DNA of 64,000 bases from assembly GCA_037576195.1 (NCBI GenBank), contig CM075101.1:23498001-23562000 (forward strand), read 5' to 3'. The position numbers were made by a program, and so were the translations under genes. The notes under the pieces are model-generated. The model was not told the DNA's origin. It worked only from the letters and a program-made list of their open reading frames with translations, and did no database searches. Below are positions 52,663 to 62,999 of this stretch, in pieces; positions within the stretch are counted from its first letter, which is position 1; every line of letters begins with the position of its first letter. This stretch comes from Phytoseiulus persimilis. Taxonomy: Eukaryota > Arthropoda > Arachnida > Mesostigmata > Phytoseiidae.

Positions 52663-52968
52663 TCACAAAGCAAGCATTCGTTTTGTGCTTTCTCGCCTCG
52701 TATAGACGATAACTACAACATCAACAACATCGTTTGTGTGCTTTGATTTTTTTGTTTCCCAAACTACGATGTCCGAGTACCGTCTGTCTCCGCGCGGGTT
52801 CAGCATCGCATGGAACATTTGGAGGAACTTGCGAATCAGCTCTTCAGGCTCAGCTGCGCTCACGAGCTCCGCTGTTCCGGACACGAGCCGGACTGGGAGT
52901 CGGCGCGATAACGAAAGGAAATCGGGAACCGTGGCGAATTCCACAGTGTCTTCTACACCGCAAAGCAA
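52663..52968 (-). CDS. Candidate downstream exon of the 53-54 kb locus
   Basis: Minus-strand frame with RLVSGTAELVSAAEPEELIR and FLQMFHAMLNPRGDRRYSDI, running open to a TGA at 52663. An acceptor-like ttgctttgcggtgtag lies at its upstream end. About 60 percent of codons begin with a purine. It could be the last exon of the 52.6-54.8 kb locus, but I could not make its phase match the preceding exon directly. Unknown function. Confidence 0.22.
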   Translation of the reverse strand: MLCGVEDTVEFATVPDFLSLSRRLPVRLVSGTAELVSAAEPEELIRKFLQMFHAMLNPRGDRRYSDIVVWETKKSKHTNDVVDVVVIVYTRRESTKRMLAL

Positions 52969-53361
52969 CCAACGAGCTATTGAACTCAGAATTGGCGAGT
53001 CTCATCGCTCTCGCTCAAGGAATCCCGGTAATCTTGAGTCGATTCCTTCGTCGGTGTCGTTACCATGGCTCTTGACTATTATCACCATCGCGATCAAGGT
53101 GTGCACCTTGTTCAGCAGAGAAAAACTCTCCCTCTCTCTCTCTCCTTCGGTGATGCCTCATTTAACATGTGTAAATAGAAAAGATAACATCGCAGGCGCA
53201 CATGGGCTCGCATCTGATAAGGCGAACATTGAGAAACACGCGGATGTCGACCGGCTAATTCGAAGCTTGACGAATTGAACGACACGACAACCGTGTCGTT
53301 CCTACACTTGTTCAAGTTTTGTCCATCGTCTTCGGCTGAGCCGCGGACGAGCACGCCCCAC

Positions 53362-53741
53362 CTGAAGTCCGTAGGAACTCGGTTCGTTGGAAGTCTCGGC
53401 AGACGTCGAATTCGTTGGCCATTCATCGAAGTCCCCGCCGGGAAGTTCCGGAAGACTTCGAGGAAAATGCTTCATCTTCGATTCTATGACTCTTGACTCA
53501 AACATGAAGTACACTCCCTCTTCAGACTCGAATGGAGCAACACTTTTCATTGCTGTTTCCTTCCTACGTGGCAACTCCACGCTGAATCCTCCAGATTTGT
53601 AGAGAAACGCCTCAGATTTAGCGCTGAGCCGCCGCAACTGCACAATCCCAGGATCAATATCAACTGCGAACATCAACACTCTCATGATATGCACTGGGTT
53701 TCGAATATGCGTGTCACGGGACCCCAGTCTCACGGACTCGG
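53362..53741 (-). CDS. Candidate exon of an unidentified gene
   Basis: A 380-base minus-strand exon model entered in phase 1 at acceptor tggaactccttccag and left in phase 0 at donor gtgggg. It encodes 126 codons including IMRVLMFAVDIDPGIVQLRR, SEAFLYKSGGFSVELPRRKE and ESEEGVYFMFESRVIESKMK. About 60 percent of codons begin with a purine and hydrophobic and charged residues alternate in a protein-like way. Neighbouring minus-strand frames at 52.7-53.0, 53.9-54.1 and 54.4-54.8 kb could be further exons. No family recognised. Confidence 0.33.
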
Positions 53742-53904
53742 CTGGAAGGAGTTCCACGAGAAGGCAGTTCTCATTCGGTTTCCATCCGTGTTTTAGAAGA
53801 AAAATTTGCTGCCGCGAGGACTAGCATTCTAACGAGTTTAATTACTCGGATGAGTGACGGCAAAGCGACTGAGCCTCAACCAACTAGTCGACTGTCAGAT
53901 CGAC

Positions 53905-54058
53905 TTGAAAGATGTGCATCGCAAGTAATTCCAACGCCACCAACGGAAACACATCTCAGGTCATTTGGCTTGATTTTTGAGTCGAATTTAAACGACTGGA
54001 CCACTACCAACACCGCAAGATTTTCCTCCGCAGCCGGGCCGTCGAGTGTGAAAAATCG
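53905..54058 (-). CDS. Candidate exon upstream of the 53.4-53.7 kb exon
   Basis: Minus-strand frame encoding PAAEENLAVLVVVQSFKF then DSKIKPNDLRCVSVGGVGIT and CDAHLS. Donor-like gtcgat (exon end 53905) or gtcgac (53893) would both leave phase 1, matching the entry phase of the 53741 exon. The start of the exon is not defined; the value given is approximate. Confidence 0.22.
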
Positions 54059-54412
54059 GTGGTAACAGCTGAACACGAGCCCGCGGCCCATTCAGGGACA
54101 GATGCGCGATTCCGTTTGAAAATTATTCGGCCTAGAGGCTAATCGGTGAAAGAATGCTCCCATTCCAAATTAGCCCGCCTGATTGCTTCTTCCGGGAGGA
54201 CAGAAATAATTAATGACGCGTTCGAAAAAAAAGCGAGCTCAATCTGTCTTTTCATGAACTTCTCGCTCAAAGGGTGTCTTCACGGAATCTTATTTCAGAG
54301 CACTCACCTGCTTGAAATCGAAGTCGACAGGCTTTATCTCGGTTTCCATTTCACGCTCGTCCCTTCTTCGATTCCTGTTCCCGCCAACCGTATCCTCCGA
54401 ACTCTCTAATCT

Positions 54413-54830
54413 TCAAGTTTCTGAAACCAAAGAAGTAATCTGAATTACACATCGACGCAGACAAGCATCATGCGGAAATCCCATTGAACTTGCGGAGCTC
54501 GCTAGGAGAGGCTTTGGAATGAACTCGCCCGTCTCGTCGTCCATGTAACTGTAGTCCACGCGAACCTGTCGGCTGTTCGCGCCGAATTCCACGAAGTTCG
54601 AGGTTCTAGACTTGATTTTTGAGACAAAAAACAAAACCAACTCGATCCCAAAGCTCTGATTTGATCCAACGGTTCTATTCATTGATTCCGTTGAGACATT
54701 CTATGACGCCGCGGATTTCTCGCTGGATTTTCGAGACCTGAGGAGCGTATCCTTCGGTGAACTGTCTTTTGAAGATGTTTAAAGGAAGGCGCGTTTCTTT
54801 GTCTGCCTCTTCGCATACTGTTGTTGTTGA
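54413..54830 (-). CDS. Candidate coding segments of an unidentified gene (two overlapping frames)
   Basis: Two minus-strand frames look protein-like. One, at about 54675-54830, includes LNIFKRQFTEGYAPQVSKIQ and REIRGVIECLNGINE before a TAG, with about 65 percent purine-first codons. The other, 54413-54682, includes SNFVEFGANSRQVRVDYSYM and DDETGEFIPKPLLA. They overlap by a few bases in different frames, so at least one boundary is a splice site or one is spurious. They may belong with the 53.4-54.1 kb candidate exons. Bounds approximate. Confidence 0.22.
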
Positions 54831-55059
54831 GCTTCTCAGCTATCTTCGATACATGCGAACGTCGTTACTGAACTGTTTGATGCCGATGCATTGTCGACAT
54901 CCTAGCATTTGTATATCATTGTAGTTTAGCAAGCTGGCTGACCGCCGCTACCCTGAGTAGGTCTTTTGCAGCCAGCAGCTACTTCGGCACCGGCGGGATT
55001 TCTACCGCAAGGCCACCCGGCTCGTCGGCACCGACTGTCACCCAGAGTTAACCTCATCC

Positions 55060-55113
55060 TCATCTTTGTTGTCGTTGTTGCTGCTGCTGCTCCTCTTGTT
55101 GTTGTCGTTGTTA
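55060..55113. repeat. GTT/GCT triplet tract
   Basis: Mixed TTGTCGTTG, GCTGCTGCTGCT and CTTGTTGTTGTCG units over about 50 bases. Confidence 0.65.
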
Positions 55114-58100
55114 ATGTGGCCGTCGTTGATGTCGTTCCATTCACACGCCTTTGTGAATCTTCGACCTCAGCATGATCTAGCCAGATCTCGCGCGTCGATC
55201 TGTTAGTCCGACGATCCTTTTCGAAAGTGCCGAAACGAATTGTCGGATGCGACCGCCGCTGCTGTTGCTCTGTGGGTGACGTGCAGGATGATGTCAACTC
55301 ATCATCGCCATCCAAACGACGAACACATCGAAAAGAACGAATCGAGCGCTGGTATGGCTCTGATGTGTTGTACGCAATTATTCCAAAGATTCCCTCTCGT
55401 AAACCGCGGCCACTGCCCTTGTCTTTGCTGGCACGGGATTCGTGTCTGCGCGGGACATCTGCAGCAGCTGCGTCAGATCAACTGCGGTGGTGGCGTCTTC
55501 TTATCATCCTCGAGTCTGTAATATTTCTACTGCGCTGCGCCGCCCGAACACATTGTGATCCCACGACGGGGAACGTGCTGAGACCGCTCTCGATCCGGGG
55601 ATGCGATGAAAGGGCACCGATTCCAAATATGAGCTTCACTCAATGGGACGCTTTTGGAGTAATCGGAACCCTTGGAGCGATTCGTTTCCCTCGAAATCTT
55701 AGTCAGGGCTCCAGACGCTCACTTCGAGAACGCGACCGAGGTGAAATCCGAATCGTCGCTAGAATTTGGGAATCTCCGATCGGGATAGTTGGTCGTCTTT
55801 AAACCCACGGAGAATCAATAAAAGTTTCAAAATGGATCACACACAGAGCTCGGGCCGTAAGATCTTCGTAAGCCAGGTGAAGCAGCAAGTCGCCGTTTTT
55901 GTGGTCGGTTGTCGCTGTGAATGTCGCGGAACACGCAAAAACCCGTGTTTGCGCTCGCTCACCCGCTTCCTTGCTCACGCACGCACCCACCGCGAAAAAG
56001 TTGTGATTCTGTCACGGAATTCATTCGGTCGCCGTACAGAGGGGAGGTTCTCGGTCGGCACCGGTGGTTCTCTTCCATTCTATACGAGAGTGGCTTCTCT
56101 GTCGGAGCGACTCCAAAGGCGCCTCGGCTCATTTTGCTATGATTTCCCTGGGATCGCGTCAAGCTTCTGAACAAGGCTTTCTTCAGTGGATTGAGTTAGC
56201 AGCCATCCTCCGCTGCTTGAGATCTCTGATATCCGAGTCTCGAAACGCTCGTGATGGCGAATAAATCGCCCGAAGATGATCCTCGCAGCTCCCTAGGTCT
56301 TCCAATCACCGACCGGGTGAGGCAGGTTCGAGGGCCATTCCATCTCATGGTTTGACGGCCGAGAAACACCGTTGAGCTCTTCCGTCAGAGACGGTGCCCG
56401 CCCAAAGAAGTTCTGCCCACACGGATCCCTCACGAGCCGACTTCATATCACTCCGTTCAGTCAACTGCAGAACCGATATTCACACGCGAGGGAGATGCTC
56501 TCAAGTTCCGCGTAGCTCTGATGATGTCTTTTCAAAGATGTCAACATGGAAGCAGCCGTCTATAGTGGCGGTCGAGTCTGCGCCCGGATTCGTGTTTCAA
56601 GAGCTGACGCCTCCCGATGGTCCTCAGCTTTCGCTGTCCTGGTCAGCCGTCCAAATTCGTTCGCTAGATCCACGCGTTTTCAGCGGACATTTGACGGAAA
56701 TGCGCGTAGATCGTAAAAAAAACATTTTCCGCTAAGACTTGGCAGCGGAAAATGTGATGTCAGAGGTCTTTTTCGATCGCTATAAAGTTTCGAAGGAGCG
56801 GGAGCGAATCGGGGCGATGGGATATGCGTAATGATTCCTTGATTCCCGTTGTCCCGCGAATCCCCTAAGCTCCGCAAAACCCCAATCTCTGCTCTCGTCG
56901 TCTGATCATCGCGGTCTGGCGGTTTGATTTAATTTCGTAGGCGACCAAGAAGAGCGAAAACACTCGAAAACTCGTTTCGGCGCGTGGTGATGATCTGGAT
57001 GGAATGAAACACAGAATCGAGATTCAGCGAGGGAACAACATTCAGTCTATTCTCGCCTCTGCCGTCTTGGTTGGTTACAGGGAGAAGCTGCTTTCTGTCT
57101 GTCTCGTCATGATCGCCGTCGGACAGAGTCACAGATGGACGAATGAGCAGCGTGAATAAAATTGTGTTGATTGTGATGAGTGGACGTTCTTCGTTCTCGA
57201 CTTCGGAGCTGCCGCAACGAACAACCGTGAAATCCAAGCATCGCATCATCACTTGAATATGCGCCAACGTCGCAGCAATGAGCATCGACACCGAAGAGCC
57301 CCGTAACCTGCGCTTGAACAGGTGATGAAACCCAAAACGACGACAAACTCATAGGTTCTCCTCCATTCGTTCGAGGCTCGTGTCATTCTCAACGTTCGTT
57401 CAAATAGCGGAGCACAAAGGTAGAGCGGGATAGATCCGATGATTCCACCGTTTCTCCATCCGGGAATCAGGCAACCGAAATGAAGACAGCGCCGAACTGC
57501 CAGCAAGACGAGTTCCCATCCTCTGAGATACACTGACGTCACTGGCTCCTGTCGGTGACGTCGGAAGACAGGCGAGTCGGGCCGTCAACTAGGAAAATAT
57601 CGGAACAAAAGCTCCCTCGCTCAAATAGAAAATAAACGATTGAAGTAAGACTTGTCCAGATGAAGCGACAGAGGAGGGCGAGCGGATGCGTAAGCCGTAA
57701 TCATTTCGTGTATTTGACGAATAACAACGCATCGCCCCCTCGAATGAAACCTGTGAGCGTTGTGTTTGCCTGTCGCGTGTATTCTATATGTACAGCACGC
57801 ATACACAAACAAACAGACGCGCACGTATACACTCACACGCGGTACTAGCTCTCATGCGACGCCTCTCTTTCTTCTTTTTTCACGCCTTCCGACTTCTCCG
57901 CCCCCTATGCCACGGTTACGATGGCGGCAGCACTTCCATTGTGACACAATAGATGTATCTGTTCGATGCATTCGTCGGTCGCCTGGCTCCATCGACGAAT
58001 CATACGCTCGCTCGGCGCGGATTCGAGCTTCGCTCGAGAGAGAAAGCTTCGTGGCAGACAGAGTCGTCATGGTCGGCACTCGAAGCGGAAGGCTTCGCCG

Positions 58101-58166
58101 GCACTGAAATTGGTCTAAAGGAAGTCTTCGAAATGCAGAAATAGAGGAAAAAGAATAAAATCTTTC

Positions 58167-58183
58167 GTTGTTGTTGTTGTTGT
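58167..58183. repeat. (GTT)n triplet run
   Basis: Five consecutive GTT units and a partial one. Confidence 0.8.
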
Positions 58184-59138
58184 AACGAGCCGGTCTGTGG
58201 GTCGACATCGAGCAAACAGGCGCCCGGCTGGGTGACGTCTTGCCTTCAAAGTCGGTGGTTGAGTGCGGACAACAAAGGACGATCGGTTATTGTTCATTTG
58301 GTTTTTCTGTTGATGTTGCTATACGAATAATAAAGTCTTTCATTCCGCGGCAACCTGTTGATAAGAAATTCAACGATCATAAATCTTGTCGCGACGAATG
58401 CAATGCTTTCTCCGCTCATTGCACTTCCTCTACGCTTCGTCGGTCTTGTTAGCTTTCGGAACATTCGTCTCCCCAGATCGGCCGCTCTAACCACGCTGGT
58501 TCAGCACGACAGTCGACGGGCTTTCTGTCGCTTTCCGTCCTTCGTTCACTCTGACGAACAAACCCGATTTCGGAGCGAACAATCGACTCCTTGTCGCGTT
58601 CGGTGCGACGAACCGAGCCCCGAGCTCGGAGAGCCCACAAAATGAAAGCATCCCTCATCGCTTGGGCTAGTTGCCTCGGAGATCCCGGCAGCCGGGAGCT
58701 CCGAACGACCTTCTCGCGGAATTTGCATCGGCAGACCAAGCGTCCGGAAGAAAGCTCGGACGCTTGCGCAACCTTTTCAGAACATCTCAAAAAGTCGGAG
58801 AGAGTCTGCACTTTTGAACATTGTGAGTGTTTGTTGACTTCTGTCATCGACAAAAACCGCGCTTTTGATTGACGCGGACTCCGGAGAAGCTCCGGCGCAT
58901 GTGGGGGTGTGGCAGACGTTTCGGTGTTTTACTCTGGTGCGCAGTGCTCCATACCGAAAGAAGCGAGGCATGGCAAGCTTGCTCAGTTACTTCTGCAAGT
59001 GTCTGTCTCCAAATGCCAGACGGGCGGGCAGGCGACAGGCTTCGAAGGCATGCAGAGACGCGAGTAAGCAAAGGTTTGTTCTATTTTTTATAGCAAGCGG
59101 GGAGAACATTTTTATTACTTGAGAGCCGTTACGTTTCA

Positions 59139-59195
59139 GATGCTCGGACGAACGAACGAAGAAATCAACGAAGGAAAGAACGAATGAGAACCGAC
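59139..59195. repeat. GAAC/GGAC/GACC tetranucleotide tract
   Basis: Starts ggacgaacgaacgaagaaat and continues with AAGGAAAG, GAACGAATGAG and CCGACCGACG variants. Confidence 0.6.
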
Positions 59196-60294
59196 CGACG
59201 AATGGGATAGCAACCTAAAATTATTCCAAGCCAGTGCTTACCAACAAGCGTATCGACGCCACTGCATCGTCCGACTAACATCATCGCCACAGGCGGCAGT
59301 GTCTGCACCCTGGAACTCGCTCTGGGCTCGAACCGCACCGCATCGAGCCTTGCGCTTGAGCGCCGGCTTCCACCTCGGTCTCCCTAATTCGGTTGATGTT
59401 ACGATTCCTGAGGACCCACTGAGGTTCCCGAACCCTGAGTGCAACGTTCCTCAACCGAAGCAAAGAAGAAGCACAGATCGCGAACGCAGACACTCAGACA
59501 AAGTGCTCCTTTGCCGGTTTTGTAATTTTCAAGCGATTGTCATGAATGTCGTTGTTGCTTTCACCGCCACAGATTTCGTTGTAGTTGATGTTTTTGTTGG
59601 CTCGCTCACTCGCTTCGGGGAGGAAGCGAGAAACCAAACGAATTCGTCGTCAGCGAATCCCCTTGCGTTCTCTGAATGCGATGCACCGCACTTTTGTGCT
59701 TGACTGCATTATTTGTAGTGAGCTTTCTAGTCCAAAATGACAGAGACCTTCTCGCGCGAGCTCATCGCATTCCTGTCGGCTGGAAAGCTGGGCGTGAACT
59801 CGATATTCGTCCTCAGTGGCTCGTTAGTTGGTCCGATGCTTCCGCCCGATCGACATCCGCCCCTAATTCGTTGAGTTAGCACCCGTTGAGGACGCTCATC
59901 CGGCGATTTCTCGATGTCGCTTCACTCAGGCCGCGGATGGTTCCCACTCCTCAACGCTGATCTCCGTCACGAAGTGATTCGGAGTCCACCGAGACATCCA
60001 ACGCCGGCTTTCCGGGGGGTGACGGTGCAGGAATACCACCGACCGGTTTCCAGATAGGATAGCTCTACCGCTCCTCCCGCTCCGTCATTCGGCGGATGCA
60101 TAGTCAGTCCTGCCAGTCATAGGAGGAGTACGGAGTACGATTGCGGGCAGATATATCAAGCAGACACATGCGATGAGCGGCGGCGCCATAACAATTTCTC
60201 AGGTGGACCACCAAGAGCTGTCGCGATGCATTTCGGCCCATCTCCAGGCCACGCAATAGCTGCCATCCGACCGGCCTGAGGGTCGGCCGAGCAT

Positions 60295-60330
60295 GCAGGC
60301 AGGCAGGCAGGCCCACGGAACGACAGACAG
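60295..60330. repeat. CAGG/CAGA tetranucleotide repeat
   Basis: Reads gcaggcaggcaggcaggccc and, after a short gap, ACAGACAGACGG. Confidence 0.65.
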
Positions 60331-61020
60331 ACGGAGTTTTCGAGAGTGGAGGATAGCGTGAGAAGAGCCAATACCCCCCTGAGTAACCCGGCCGGTCGGC
60401 CGCCCGCCCGCCTGGCCGAGCGAGCGGCCTGGCCGCCTGCCTCCCTTTAGTCGTGCGGCCGACCGCTTCGTCCCCTCGAGATCCCACCGAATGGGGAACT
60501 TCGAGGGGGCGGAGTAGTTGGTTGGCCGGTTGGTCGGATGGCTGCTTGCTTACTTGCTTCAATGGTTGCGGCATGGTTTTCAGTCAGGGCAGCGCGAAGC
60601 GGCTGCGAACGGGTCGCACCACGGGAGAACGTGAGCGAGGAACTCACAATTGATTCCGACACAGCCCCGCGTCCCGTCTCGCCGTTCGCGTTGATCCAAC
60701 ACGTTTCCTCGGCGCAAAATTCGAGGCAGACCATTTTTGTGAGCGTTGTTCCTCCAAAGTCACAGCTGAGTTTCTGCTCTCCTCACGGAGTTCTCCCCCG
60801 ATCTCTCCAGGATGTTCACTGTGGGTTTACTCGAGGACATGAAAGACTCGTTCTCATCGTCCAGCCGTTCGACCCTCCGTCGATGGAGCAGTTTAACTAA
60901 ATGTCCTTCTCCCAGCAGATTGCTCTACGCTCGCTCCCCCTGTGTAGGAATCCTGCTGGCAATGCTCAAAAGGCGATTATCACCTCAAAATGAGCAACAA
61001 GACGGCTCCCTTCACAGGGA

Positions 61021-61187
61021 TTACTGTAATCCACTTATCCAACGCACGCCTGGCCTCACACAGCAACAGAGAATATTCCGAGCACGCCGTCGGGAATGTA
61101 TCCGATGTGAATCAGGCGTCGATGATCGTGCATACATAAAGGCCGGCGGTTTGGGAAGCTGACAGAGCGCTGAAATTCTCTCCCACC
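61021..61187 (-). CDS. Candidate secreted protein, exon 4 with stop
   Basis: Entered at acceptor gagttattccacag in phase 1 and running 54 codons to a TAA or equivalent stop at 61021. It contains WERISALCQLPKPPAFMYA and a Cys-rich NILCCCVRPG near the C terminus. If the preceding intron is instead read through, the frame stays open and adds CPYSNYLDDDESYSTG. Both options keep the same C terminus. No poly(A) signal was seen nearby. Confidence 0.26.
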
Positions 61188-61292
61188 CTGTGGAATAACT
61201 CTCGTCATCGTCTAAATAGTTGCTGTAGGGACACGGAAGGAGAGCTCGAGGAATCGTATGGTAAACTCTCGGCAGGCGCGCGCGCTCGTTAC

Positions 61293-61463
61293 TTTCCCGC
61301 TTGATGTCTGGCGGGGCGATAATTGTGAGAGTACATCCAACTGACGTTTGGGACGGAAGCCCTGCATAAGATATCGCAAGATCCCTGCTTCCAAAGCTCC
61401 GCCGAGCAACGAATGCAAACGAACGGCCCCATGTGGGCACACTAAATCGTCTTTCAGAACCGA
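61293..61463 (-). CDS. Candidate secreted protein, exon 3 (possible CUB-like strand)
   Basis: Entered in phase 1 after gggagctag and left in phase 1 at gtaacg. It includes SRDLAISYAGLPSQTSVG followed by CTLTIIAPPDIKRE. The pattern of a Tyr-Pro-like turn, a cysteine, then a hydrophobic strand ending in APP resembles the first half of CUB domains. An alternative frame just downstream reads FTIRFLELSF, which would extend the resemblance but would need an implausible 25-base intron. Confidence 0.28.
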
Positions 61464-61636
61464 CTAGCTCCCACACTGCTCTAGGAACGCTCACAATGAG
61501 GAGGCTGTCAACTAGTCACTTTCGAAAGGAACAAGCTTTGGAATCTAGGAGAAAACTGTCTGCATTCAGATTTGAGCTGCGTCCAGTTTCTCATGACTGC
61601 GTTGGCGTTCGCCAGGTTGACAAGGTTTGAATTCAC

Positions 61637-61740
61637 CAGATGAAAGACAAGGACAAGGTAACGCTTCGTACCCACCCGGTCCTCGAACTGTTGACGTTGC
61701 CGCCTTTGTCGTCGAGGCGGCCGGCGCTGACTTGTTCAAA
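61637..61740 (-). CDS. Candidate secreted protein, exon 2 (Ser/Thr/Ala linker)
   Basis: Entered at acceptor ctgccgactacag in phase 2 and left at gtgaat in phase 1. It encodes LNKSAPAASTTKAATSTV, a low-complexity mucin-like linker, then GYEALPCPCLSS with a CPC motif. Such a linker right after a signal peptide is typical of extracellular proteins. No domain is recognised. Confidence 0.28.
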
Positions 61741-61871
61741 CTGTAGTCGGCAGCAGCGTGTGGAACCAGGGTAACGGCGAACGTCACCGCGATAATGGGT
61801 GGATTTATTGAAAAATCTCGCCAGACGCCAGCCAGGTCGCATGCCGGGCGTTTATCGACACAGTTTAAGAC

Positions 61872-61927
61872 GATCGGAATTTGTTGATGGCGGTGGCGGC
61901 GACAAGAGCTATCCATGCCCCGTACAT
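61872..61927 (-). CDS. Candidate secreted protein, exon 1 (signal peptide)
   Basis: The ATG opens MYGAWIALVAATAINKF, a plausible signal peptide, and the exon ends after CGATC at gtctta in phase 2, a weak donor. An AT-rich TATA-like ATATTTAA lies at 61959-61966 on the same strand. It begins a four-exon model of 165 residues in which every junction is phase-consistent (introns of 131, 173 and 105 bases). The gene model is inferred from splice signals alone. Confidence 0.3.
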
Positions 61928-61999
61928 CGCAGCGCATCGAGACGTTCCGTTGAGGCCATTAAATATTTTCGCCCAGGTTTCACCTGTTGCCAACAGCTC

Positions 62000-62780
62000 T
62001 TCGTCAATAATCGTCCGAGTTCGTTCAGGGCTTCTGGTCGCAGCAACAAAGTCTATTTGCTGTCGTCTGTCACCGGACTAAGTAAAGATCCAGCCGTTCG
62101 TCACTATCGTTCCCGAACCATCGGATCTGTGCGCTAAACTTAACACATGGATATTGTCGACTGCTCAAGTTGTGGTCACGGAAAAATCGCCTACTCGTTC
62201 GGGATGATGATTTGTTGAGGATATAACTCTGTTCGAGCTGCTCGACGCGCATCCAATGGCGCGAGAATGAAAGACGTTCAAGTTGCTTCGAGTGTGTGCG
62301 CACCTTCAAGGAAGACACCTCCCGCGAGAAACGATCGCTGCTCGAAGAGAAACAAAGAAGAAGACGAAGTCTCGGAGAAAAAAACCATCGTTTGACATCT
62401 TCGAATAACTCACAAAGCAAGGCGGTCCCGCCGCAGGGCGGTTTGTGTGTACTCTGCTTTTTGCGGGCTCGACGATAGAAGAAGCTCCCTCTCCGCTCTG
62501 CTTTCCGTAAGGAACCGACGGCGACCAGCTGAAGAGTTATGGGACAAGCTACAAAAAATCGACGAGTCGTTCGACCGACTTAAGCTCGATCTGGCCGGCC
62601 GAGAACAGCGCTTGGAGAGCGGCCGGAACAGCGGCGGAGGATCATCACAGGGAAGCGCCGGGCTTGTAGGCCATTAAGGGAGGTGACGAGCACTCGGAAG
62701 CCAGTCTTTCGAAGTAGTAATTCAACAAAGTTCGCACCGAGTGTACACGGTGGTATTTCTCGCTCGGTTCTCGTTACGAT
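62000..62780. other. No gene seen
   Basis: Short open frames on both strands, purine-rich on the plus strand near 62300-62400. No domain, splice structure or repeat stands out. Confidence 0.4.
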
Positions 62781-62784
62781 GCCG

Positions 62785-62994
62785 TTACTCAGAGTTGTCC
62801 CTGGAAAGTTTTCCAGGGCGTTTCCCACCACGGCCGTGATAAATTTTCGGTGATCCTCCGTCGGTGAAAACTACTTCCAACGCGTCTGGGATACGGCTCG
62901 TGTTGCTCGTGTCGTCATCCTGTTCTCGATCGTGAACGCCGCCACCGTCGCCGTCCTGATCTCCGACTGCGACGACCAAAACGGAATGAATAAG
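62785..62994 (-). CDS. Candidate terminal exon encoding an acidic Gly/Asp-rich tail
   Basis: Bounded upstream by a good acceptor (cccgattctcgcag) and running 69 codons in phase 0 to TAA. It starts LIHSVLVVAVGDQDGDGG, continues HDREQDDDTSNTSRIPDA and LEVVFTDGGSPKIYHGRGG and ends KLSRDNSE. Most codons follow a purine-any-pyrimidine pattern, a coding sign. Upstream minus-strand frames contain a hydrophobic run ITVIAVVLSGVVVGGSIARL near 63335-63395, so the whole might be a membrane protein. The opposite strand also has an open hydrophobic frame here but lacks any acceptor. Confidence 0.28.
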   Translation of the reverse strand, partial: LIHSVLVVAVGDQDGDGGGVHDREQDDDTSNTSRIPDALEVVFTDGGSPKIYHGRGGKRPGKLSRDNSE

Positions 62995-62999
62995 CTGCG

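Larger units (their letters stand above)
54860..61015. other. No supportable gene; simple-sequence tracts
   Basis: Short overlapping frames only; the longest, plus strand 55227-55799, is unremarkable in composition and length. A GTT/GCT triplet tract lies at about 55060-55113, a GTT run at 58167-58183, a GAAC/GGAC-type tract at about 59139-59195 and a CAGG/CAGA tract near 60295-60330. Confidence 0.45.
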
